Shown here: piece by piece, positions 56,023 to 64,000 of the stretch
Layout: each line of letters begins with the position of its first letter
Numbering within the stretch: the first letter of the stretch is position 1
Source of the DNA: Dawidia cretensis
Lineage (GTDB): Bacteria; Bacteroidota; Bacteroidia; Cytophagales; Cyclobacteriaceae
DNA: 64,000 bases
Assembly: GCF_018598175.1 (NCBI RefSeq)
Contig: NZ_JAHESE010000002.1
Coordinates: forward strand, 248,001-312,000
Direction of reading: 5' to 3'
Program-made: the position numbers and the translations under genes
The notes under the pieces: generated by a model
The model's input: only the letters and a program-made list of their open reading frames with translations
The model's database searches: none
Told to the model about the DNA's origin: nothing

Positions 56023-57939
56023 CTATTTCTTCAGCCAGGCGTTCCGTAACGCAATTTGTTCGGGTGTAGCGTCCGGATCGAACGCCAGCAGATGTTTCTG
56101 CGAGACCTTCACCTTTCGCATGGGCGCCGAAAGCTCGACTGGCTGTTGCGCGCCCGAGGCATCTTTCCGCAATACCGTAAACGCCATGGTCTTCAACGTA
56201 GGGAGCGCGTCGCGCTGGTGTTGCAGGAACGCGCCCAGCTCGGGACCCAGGTCCGGCAGGGTTTCTCCGTTGATCTTCTGCAGTACGTCGCCGTTCTGAA
56301 AGCCCAGCGCTACGCCCATCTCGTTCATGTTGGCCGTCGTGGAAATCTCCAGCATAGGCTTGCCGTTCACCTGCGTAATGCCGATGTTGTTTTGGCTCAG
56401 GCCCATGGAATAATCCTCTACCTGTATTTCATCTTTATAGAGCACGCCCGCCGTGCCCAGCACTTCTGCCAGCGGCAGCGGCGCTGTGCCTTTTACATGC
56501 TTGGCAAAGAACTCGCCGATCTCCGGATAGGTCATCGCCGTGATCTCATCGAACAGTACGTCGTCGCGGAAGGATTTTTCCTTGCCATATTTCTTGGACA
56601 GTTCCATCAACAGATCGGGCAGACCAGACTTACCACCCGACAGCTTCCGAAGCTTCAGGTCCAGGCACAGGCCGATCAGCGCGCCTTTCATATAGACGTT
56701 GCCGTATTGATCGTGGTATTTATCCAGTGTAAAGCGGCTGATGTCGGTAAAGGGTACGTCGTTGGCGAACTGATCCGCCGTGACCATCTTCTCGCGTACT
56801 ACGTCCAGGTATTCTTCCGGCGTGATCAACCCATAGCGTACCTGCACGCTGCCGGCAAAGTATTCCGTTACGCCTTCGTACATCCACAGATGCTGCGACA
56901 TCTTGGGGTCGTTAAAATCGAAGTGGCCGATCTCCTCGGAGTGGATGGTCAGCGGGGTAACGATGTGGAAGAACTCATGCGCGGCAAAGTCGCGCAGCTG
57001 TTGGTTCATTTCCTCTATGGTCTGCTCGGGCATGTAATAGAACGACGAGTATGAGTGCTCCAATGCGCCGTAGCTCGTGACCGGCTGGTCGGTGAAATAG
57101 AAAATGAAGGCATATTTATTCACCGGCAGTTTGCCACCCAGGAATTCCTTCTGGGCCATCAGCACCTCGCGAATGCTGGCGGCAATCTGCTTGGCCGTCA
57201 CGCGGTTGTTAGGCGAGTAGGAGCCGATCAATACTTCCGTGTTGGAGACTTTGATCACCGCCGTGTCGGGCTTGGCATACATCAGGGGCGAATCGATCAG
57301 CTCGTCATAGTTAGTCGCCTGAAAGGTGTCTACACGCTTGGCTTTATCTGCGGTGCCGGCTTCTTTGCGCACGGTGCTCACGGGCTTTCCCGTTTGCAGG
57401 GGGATGAGGCCGGACGATCCGTAAAAGGCCTCGGGGCGAATGACCGAGAACTGGAAGGGAGTATCTTTCACCCCGTCCAGGTATCCAAAAAAGCCGCTGG
57501 TGTTGAGTACGAAGTTTTTGCCGTCTTCAATGTTGGTACCGGCGGGCTGAAAGATGTCCGGGCCGGGCAGTTGTGTGTCGTAGCTGTCTTCCACCCAGTA
57601 GCTGATCTTGGCCAGCTTTTTTGCGCCTTTGATCTTCCAGGCATTGTCGTTCAGCTTCTCCGTTACGAGCTTGTTGCCTTTCTTATCGGCGGCCGTAAAG
57701 TCGGACACAAAACGTCCGTAGTCTTCGATGGAGTATGTACCCGGCACCATCTTGGGCAGGTAGAAAGTTATTTCGTTCTGGCTGGTAGGAGGGGGTAGAA
57801 GCTCTACATATAGCTTGTCGTTGACGACGTTGGTAAGGTCTATCGTATACTGGTAGCCTTTTCCCTTTTTACCCTGGGGGTATGCGGTCAACACACACGC
57901 TAACAGCAACAAGCCCAGGAATGATCTTTTTATAAACAT
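56023..57939 (-). CDS. M61-family peptidase with PDZ domain
   Basis: This 638-residue exported protein (signal MFIKRSFLGLLLLACVLTAYPQ) has the zinc motif HEFFH in DFAAHEFFHIVTPL and the downstream Glu in WMYEGVTEYFAGSVQVRYG. The N-terminal beta domain contains YTIDLTNVVNDKLYVELLPPP. A C-terminal PDZ domain (about residues 530-600: VNGKPMLEISTTANMNEMGVALGFQNGDVLQKINGE) is present. This is the glycyl-aminopeptidase-like M61 group, usually periplasmic in Bacteroidota. It converges on the FAD gene. Confidence 0.93.
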   Translation of the reverse strand: MFIKRSFLGLLLLACVLTAYPQGKKGKGYQYTIDLTNVVNDKLYVELLPPPTSQNEITFYLPKMVPGTYSIEDYGRFVSDFTAADKKGNKLVTEKLNDNAWKIKGAKKLAKISYWVEDSYDTQLPGPDIFQPAGTNIEDGKNFVLNTSGFFGYLDGVKDTPFQFSVIRPEAFYGSSGLIPLQTGKPVSTVRKEAGTADKAKRVDTFQATNYDELIDSPLMYAKPDTAVIKVSNTEVLIGSYSPNNRVTAKQIAASIREVLMAQKEFLGGKLPVNKYAFIFYFTDQPVTSYGALEHSYSSFYYMPEQTIEEMNQQLRDFAAHEFFHIVTPLTIHSEEIGHFDFNDPKMSQHLWMYEGVTEYFAGSVQVRYGLITPEEYLDVVREKMVTADQFANDVPFTDISRFTLDKYHDQYGNVYMKGALIGLCLDLKLRKLSGGKSGLPDLLMELSKKYGKEKSFRDDVLFDEITAMTYPEIGEFFAKHVKGTAPLPLAEVLGTAGVLYKDEIQVEDYSMGLSQNNIGITQVNGKPMLEISTTANMNEMGVALGFQNGDVLQKINGETLPDLGPELGAFLQHQRDALPTLKTMAFTVLRKDASGAQQPVELSAPMRKVKVSQKHLLAFDPDATPEQIALRNAWLKK

Positions 57940-58003
57940 ATTGAAATGGAATTTTGAACGAAGATAATTTTATTTTGTTTTTATAATAGATAATCCAGGA
58001 CAG

Positions 58004-58393
58004 GTGGCAACAAATACAACAAATAATACCAAAAAGACGGTGATCATTGGGGCCACGCCCGACCCCTCACGTTATGCCTATCTCGCCGCGCAAATGCTGA
58101 CGAGCTACGGGCATGAGATCGTACCTCTGAGCATTAAGACGGGGACGGTGTCAGGTGTGGAGATACTCGACCTCCGCCAGCGGCCAGCGGTTGAAGGGGT
58201 GGACACCGTTACGTTGTACATTGGCCCGCAACGCCAGCCTGAGTGGTACGACTACATTTTGAGCCTCAAGCCAAAGCGCATCATCTTCAACCCCGGCACG
58301 GAAAACGAGGAGTTTGAAAAGATGGCTGAAGCGCAGGCTGTCGAAGCCACGGAAGCATGCACGCTAGTGCTGCTGCGCAGCCGTCAATATTGA
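58004..58393 (+). CDS. CoA-binding domain protein
   Basis: This 129-residue protein has a single Rossmann CoA-binding domain: VIIGATPDPSRYAYLAAQML, IEVPLSIKTG-like strand, VDTVTLYIGPQ, and KPKRIIFNPGTENEEF. It starts at a GTG (58004) because no ATG fits. The family (YccU-like) is small and of poorly known function. It is divergent from the M61 peptidase gene across a 64-bp AT-rich gap. Confidence 0.88.
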   Translation: MATNTTNNTKKTVIIGATPDPSRYAYLAAQMLTSYGHEIVPLSIKTGTVSGVEILDLRQRPAVEGVDTVTLYIGPQRQPEWYDYILSLKPKRIIFNPGTENEEFEKMAEAQAVEATEACTLVLLRSRQY

Positions 58394-58539
58394 TCTTTCG
58401 CGACGCCCTTTCGCGGCCTTTACGGCGTGAAAAAAAGCTTGACAAAGCGGACGACGGAGCGCTACTTTGCGGCCCCAAAACCAGGAAACTTTAACGCTAA
58501 AAATGTTGATCCGACCTGCGTTTGTAAGGCCAAAAAGAT

Positions 58540-58547
58540 TATTTTTG
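58540..58547 (+). promoter_or_regulatory. -7 box upstream of gyrB
   Basis: TATTTTTG fits TAnnTTTG, 19 bp before the gyrB ATG at 58567. A TTTG at 58521-58524 lies 19 bp upstream (start to start), slightly short for a -33 element. Confidence 0.5.
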
Positions 58548-58557
58548 ACGGTTCTAA

Positions 58558-60525
<1,968 letters not shown>

Positions 60526-60548
60526 ATAAAGCACTTTAAACAGGCTTG

Positions 60549-60588
60549 CGGTTCACAGCACACGGTCGACAACGTGCGCTGTGAACCG
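60549..60588 (+). promoter_or_regulatory. Strong hairpin between gyrB and ppk1
   Basis: CGGTTCACAGC (60549-60559) pairs with GCTGTGAACCG (60578-60588), followed inside by an A-C mismatch and CACG/CGTG, an 8-nt loop. No T-run follows, so it is not a classical terminator. It ends 22 bp before the ppk1 ATG at 60611 and contains an alternative GTG at 60581. Confidence 0.6.
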
Positions 60589-60610
60589 TGACATTTTACC
60601 CCTTGTTGCC

Positions 60611-62746
60611 ATGGAAGAATTGCAAGTAACCCTGGACAGTAAATTAGCACAACAGAAGATAGACGAAAGTAACTATATCAGCCGCGACCTAAGCTGGCTG
60701 AAGTTCAATTACCGCGTGCTGGATCAGGCACGACACGTCGAGCGCAGCATCTTCGACCGGCTCAAGTTCCTGGCGATCACCGCCTCCAACCTTGACGAGT
60801 TCTGCACCATTCGCCTCGGGAGCTTGTACAACTACCTCGACTACGGCAAAGAACGTTTTGACTATAACGGCCTGCGCGAAGAACCTTTCCGCAAACTGCT
60901 GTTGAATGAAACGAAGAAGTTCTACCACGATCAGAACGAGTATTATATCCGCAAACTCAAGCCTCATTTTGAGGAAAACGGATTCGCCATCGTGTCGTAC
61001 AACGATCTGTCGGTGGAAGATACGCAGCGCGTGGCCGACTATTTCAACCGGACCATCTTCCCCATGCTGACGCCGATGGTTTTTGATAACTATCACACCT
61101 TCCCGGTGCTCATGAACAACCGTCTCCTGTTTGGAGTGGTGACCAAAGGCACGAACGAAGGACCGACCAATCAACGGGTGTCGTTTATTCAGGTACCGCA
61201 AAACCTGCCCCGCTTTTACGAGATCGATCACGACGATGATAAAATTCTCTTTGTGCCGATTGAAGAGATCATCCGGCACAAAATTCATAACCTTTTCCGC
61301 AACGTCGAGATCGAGGCTGTCAACTTGTTCCGCATCAACCGGAACGGTGACTTCACCCTGGAAGAAAGCGAAGATATTGAGTCCAATTTCCTCGAAGACC
61401 TCAAACGCAAGCTGAAGACCCGCCGCTCGGGGCGGGTTGTACGCCTGGAAATTGAAGAGAACCCCGATCCCTGGCTGATGCGCGTGCTTAAGATCCAATG
61501 GGATCTGGACGAATTCAACATCTTCTTCATTCCACAGGGTGGCTTGCCCGAGCTGTCTGGTTTAAACCAGGTTGTCAGTCACAAAGAATTTAAAAGCAAG
61601 CGCGCCCAGACCCCGGCACCGATCAAACCGCTGAACTTCCCCGAGGAGGGCAGCCGCGATCTGTTTGAAGTGTTGAAAGAGCGGGACATTTTGCTGCATC
61701 ATCCGTACAACTCCATGGAGCCGGTACTGGAGCTGTTGGAAAAAGCCGCCGACGACCCCTATGTGCTGTCGATCAAGATCACCATCTATCGTGTTGCCAG
61801 AGAATCGCGGGTGACCAATGCGCTGCTGCGGGCCGCCGAAAACGGTAAGCACGTGTCGGTGTTGTTTGAGGTAAAGGCCCGGTTTGACGAGGAGAACAAC
61901 CTGCGCGAGGCGCAGCGCCTGCAAAAAGCAGGATGTTATGTGATCTATGGCGTCAGCAGCTTAAAGACCCACACCAAATTGCTGCTCATCGTCCGGAAGG
62001 AAGGCGACGACAAAGTGTATCGGTATGTACACCTGTCCAGCGGCAACTACAATGAATCCACCTCCCGGTTATATGTTGACATTGGTTTGTTAACAACAAA
62101 AGAGGTCTATGGCAACGACGTGTCCGAATTCTTCAATGTCATTACCGGCCACTCACAACCGTCGACCTATCGCAACCTGATTACGTCGCCGCGCGACATG
62201 CGCATACAACTGTGTAACCTCGTAAAACGCGAGGCGGAAAATGCCCGCAACGGCGTCCCGGCTGGCATCGTCATCAAGCTTAACTCGTTACAAGATAAAG
62301 AGCTGATCGACGAATTATACGCGGCCTCGCAAGCCGGCGTCACCATCAAACTGATCGTCCGCGGCATGTGCAGCCTGCGCCCGCGACGCAAAGGGCTCAG
62401 CGAGAACATTGAAGTGATCTCGGTGGTAGGCGAATACCTGGAGCACTCGCGCATCTACTATTTCCGGAACGACGACAATCCGAAGGTCTACATCGGCAGT
62501 GCCGACGCCATGGTGCGCAGCTTCGACCGGCGCATCGAGTCGCTCTTCCTGCTCGACGACGATTTCCTGAAGAAACAAGCCATCAACAACCTGCGGTATA
62601 ATCTAAAAGATAACGTCAATTCCTACATCATGCAGGAAGATGGCACCTACCGTATCAAAGAGCTGAATGGCGAGCCAACCTTCAATATTCACAAAGAGTT
62701 CTACAAAGTGACCCGCGAGATCGTCATGGACGCCCGGCTTTTCTGA
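60611..62746 (+). CDS. ppk1: Polyphosphate kinase 1
   Basis: Read from the ATG at 60611 this is a 711-residue PPK1 with all four domains. The N-terminal YISRDLSWLKFNYRVLDQA, the head domain around RVSFIQVPQNLPRF, and the catalytic C1/C2 segments are clear: YRVARESRVTNALLRAAENGK, the phosphorylated His in SLKTHTKLLLIVR and FNVITGHSQPSTYRN. It makes inorganic polyphosphate from ATP. A GTG at 60581 would add 10 residues but lies within the hairpin. A phosphate permease gene lies far away at 15 kb. Confidence 0.97.
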   Translation: MEELQVTLDSKLAQQKIDESNYISRDLSWLKFNYRVLDQARHVERSIFDRLKFLAITASNLDEFCTIRLGSLYNYLDYGKERFDYNGLREEPFRKLLLNETKKFYHDQNEYYIRKLKPHFEENGFAIVSYNDLSVEDTQRVADYFNRTIFPMLTPMVFDNYHTFPVLMNNRLLFGVVTKGTNEGPTNQRVSFIQVPQNLPRFYEIDHDDDKILFVPIEEIIRHKIHNLFRNVEIEAVNLFRINRNGDFTLEESEDIESNFLEDLKRKLKTRRSGRVVRLEIEENPDPWLMRVLKIQWDLDEFNIFFIPQGGLPELSGLNQVVSHKEFKSKRAQTPAPIKPLNFPEEGSRDLFEVLKERDILLHHPYNSMEPVLELLEKAADDPYVLSIKITIYRVARESRVTNALLRAAENGKHVSVLFEVKARFDEENNLREAQRLQKAGCYVIYGVSSLKTHTKLLLIVRKEGDDKVYRYVHLSSGNYNESTSRLYVDIGLLTTKEVYGNDVSEFFNVITGHSQPSTYRNLITSPRDMRIQLCNLVKREAENARNGVPAGIVIKLNSLQDKELIDELYAASQAGVTIKLIVRGMCSLRPRRKGLSENIEVISVVGEYLEHSRIYYFRNDDNPKVYIGSADAMVRSFDRRIESLFLLDDDFLKKQAINNLRYNLKDNVNSYIMQEDGTYRIKELNGEPTFNIHKEFYKVTREIVMDARLF

Positions 62747-62767
62747 GTAGGAGAGGTCTGAAAATAG

Positions 62768-62798
62768 AAAAAGGCTCGCCAAATTGGTGAGCCTTTTT
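62768..62798. terminator. Bidirectional terminator between ppk1 and the PorP/SprF gene
   Basis: AAAAAGGCTC (62768-62777) pairs with GAGCCTTTTT (62789-62798), extended inside by a G-T wobble, C-G, C-G and A-T around a 3-nt loop. The T-run occurs on both strands and serves the convergent genes ppk1 (stop 62746) and PorP/SprF (stop 62816). Confidence 0.9.
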
Positions 62799-62815
62799 TA
62801 TGATGGTATCTGCGA

Positions 62816-63757
62816 TTAACGATAGCTGTAATACTGCGGACACTCGGGGTTCTTGTGCACGCCCCGGATGATGGAGCGGAAGTTCAGGATAAACTCGTGC
62901 GAGCCGTTCGAGAACTTGTTCAACGCCGAAGTAGTCCAGTCGTAAGAGTATGCAAAGTGGATCTTGTCGGTCAGCTTCAGATCGAGGAAGCCGATAAACG
63001 AGTCACCGCTTCGCCACGCCGCGCCAATGCTGAAGATGTCATAGAAGATAAAGGAGTTGTTGATGTCGATGCTCAACGGCTGGCCCTCTTGTGAGCGCAG
63101 CAGGAACGACGGATTCATCTTGATTTTCCCGGCACGGTCCAGTGGGACGTATACCCCGGAACGCAGCATGTAGTAGCGCTTTTCGATCACCTCGGTGATG
63201 GCGCCTTCAAAGCTCCCGTTCTTATTCGACTTACTGTTAATAATAAACGGTACGGACAGGCCTACAAAGAAATTCTTCTTGTTGAAGAACAACCCGGCAC
63301 CGAAGTTAGGTTTAAAGGTATTCATCGACAGGAAAGATCCCGGGTCGTCGTGCTGCAAGCTGAGCTTGCTGTAATCGGCACCCAGGAAGGTAAACCCTGC
63401 CTGCAGGCCCATGGATAGGGTCGCCTGGCCCATGTGGATCTTATAGGCATAGCTGCCGTATACGTGATCGTTTCCATAGCTGCCGATCTCATCGTGGTTC
63501 ACCATCAGGCCCACACCGATCTTGTTTTTCATCAGTGCCGTATGGCCTGAGAAAGAGAACGTGCGCGGCGCCCCGGGAAAGTTCACCCACTGATTGCGGT
63601 ACAACGCCGTAGCACTGAACTGCACATGTGCACCGGCATACGCCGGGTTGATCGCCATCTCGTTAAAAAAGTACTGCGTAAACACCGGGTACTGCTGGGC
63701 ACGGCCGACTCCCGTAACGAAAAGCAGCAGACAACTGAGGTAAAAAAGTCGCATCAT
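62816..63757 (-). CDS. PorP/SprF-family type IX secretion membrane protein
   Basis: This 313-residue protein has a signal peptide (MMRLFYLSCLLLFVTGVGRAQ) and the family opening QYPVFTQYFFNEMAINPAYAG, then barrel strands (FSATALYRNQWVNFPGAPRTFSFSGHTALMKNKIGVGLMVN) and a C-terminal HFAYSYDWTTSALN. PorP/SprF proteins are outer-membrane parts of type IX secretion, often coupled to giant secreted adhesins; here it sits 11 bp after a CHU_C-type gene. Which cargo it serves is inferred from that adjacency. Confidence 0.94.
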   Translation of the reverse strand: MMRLFYLSCLLLFVTGVGRAQQYPVFTQYFFNEMAINPAYAGAHVQFSATALYRNQWVNFPGAPRTFSFSGHTALMKNKIGVGLMVNHDEIGSYGNDHVYGSYAYKIHMGQATLSMGLQAGFTFLGADYSKLSLQHDDPGSFLSMNTFKPNFGAGLFFNKKNFFVGLSVPFIINSKSNKNGSFEGAITEVIEKRYYMLRSGVYVPLDRAGKIKMNPSFLLRSQEGQPLSIDINNSFIFYDIFSIGAAWRSGDSFIGFLDLKLTDKIHFAYSYDWTTSALNKFSNGSHEFILNFRSIIRGVHKNPECPQYYSYR

Positions 63758-63768
63758 GTCGTTGTAGT

Positions 63769-64000
63769 TTAATTGACGATCTCCAGATAACCGGCAAGAG
63801 GCTTCGACCCGTTGCGCTTATCAATCACATAGAAATAAGTACCGTCCGGCAGGTTGTTGCCCATCGGGCTGATCCCGCGGTTGGACAGACCATCAAACAA
63901 TACTGTATTGTTATCGTACCCGTCAGCCTGGTACACCAATGTACCGGCGCGGTTGTAGATCCGTACCACGTTACTTCCAAACTCTTCGATACAATCGATG
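63769..64000 (-). CDS. 3' end of a type IX-secreted protein with gliding-motility (CHU_C) sorting domain
   Basis: Only the last 76 codons are in the window; the frame is open through base 64000, so the gene continues beyond the edge. The visible part begins IDCIEEFGSNVVRIYNRAGTL and ends NLPDGTYFYVIDKRNGSKPLAGYLEIVN, which matches the type B (CHU_C, gliding-associated) C-terminal signal that directs export by the type IX system. It lies 11 bp before the PorP/SprF gene in the same direction. The passenger domain is not visible. Confidence 0.9.
   Translation of the reverse strand, partial: IDCIEEFGSNVVRIYNRAGTLVYQADGYDNNTVLFDGLSNRGISPMGNNLPDGTYFYVIDKRNGSKPLAGYLEIVN

Overview
The window reads as chromosomal DNA of a free-living Bacteroidota bacterium, most likely of the order Cytophagales (Chryseolinea/Ohtaekwangia-like; this placement is an inference). 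The markers are a PorP/SprF-family type IX secretion protein next to a gliding-type (CHU_C) C-terminal sorting domain, a TonB-dependent receptor of the OMP_b-brl_3 type, M1 and M61 peptidases, a fused SerB-SerA protein, TAnnTTTG-type -7 boxes and a GC content of roughly 53% judged by eye. I see no tRNA, rRNA, transposase, prophage or CRISPR array. Nearly all of the window is ordinary, densely packed coding sequence.

Layout. 1-6.5 kb: a multi-PAS LytS-type histidine kinase (cut by the window edge), its LytTR response regulator, and a GAF/PAS protein without an output domain. 6.6-6.7 kb: a candidate small RNA. 6.9-15.0 kb: a chemotaxis locus, cheY-cheA-cheW-MCP, then an array of four hairpin repeats, a TolC-like gene, and cheR-cheD; no cheB is present. 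15-19 kb: phosphate permease, PdeM endonuclease, CapA-like protein. 18.4-23 kb (minus strand): beta-barrel protein, LTA-synthase-like sulfatase, groEL and groES. 23-32.5 kb: a conserved unknown, a lipoprotein, thiolase, a BatB/BatC/low-complexity operon, and ligA-DUF6913-dapA-GNAT. 32.5-41.5 kb: TonB-dependent receptor, M1 peptidase, class V aminotransferase, potassium channel and SerB-SerA fusion, which with the aminotransferase would cover serine biosynthesis.

41.6-49 kb: a two-gene arsR-arsN2 operon with a palindromic operator, an orphan transketolase C-terminal half, VWA and CBS proteins, three small cell-envelope or unknown genes, and glutaryl-CoA dehydrogenase divergent from tryptophan 2,3-dioxygenase. 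50-54 kb: small membrane proteins and two YwqK/MORN-repeat proteins, one strikingly AT-rich. 54-64 kb: FAD dehydrogenase, M61 peptidase, CoA-binding protein, gyrB, ppk1, PorP/SprF, and the 3' end of a type IX-sorted protein.

The most unusual material is non-coding. It comprises (i) four tandem hairpins with compensatory base changes and a conserved purine loop upstream of the TolC-like gene, (ii) a compact two-hairpin candidate sRNA, (iii) a two-hairpin element repeated at three gene ends, once inverted, (iv) two separate arrays of 11-bp direct repeats, (v) a degenerate repeat cluster at 34.9-35.1 kb, and (vi) a strong hairpin just upstream of ppk1. All base-pairing statements come from reading the sequence; none were computed.
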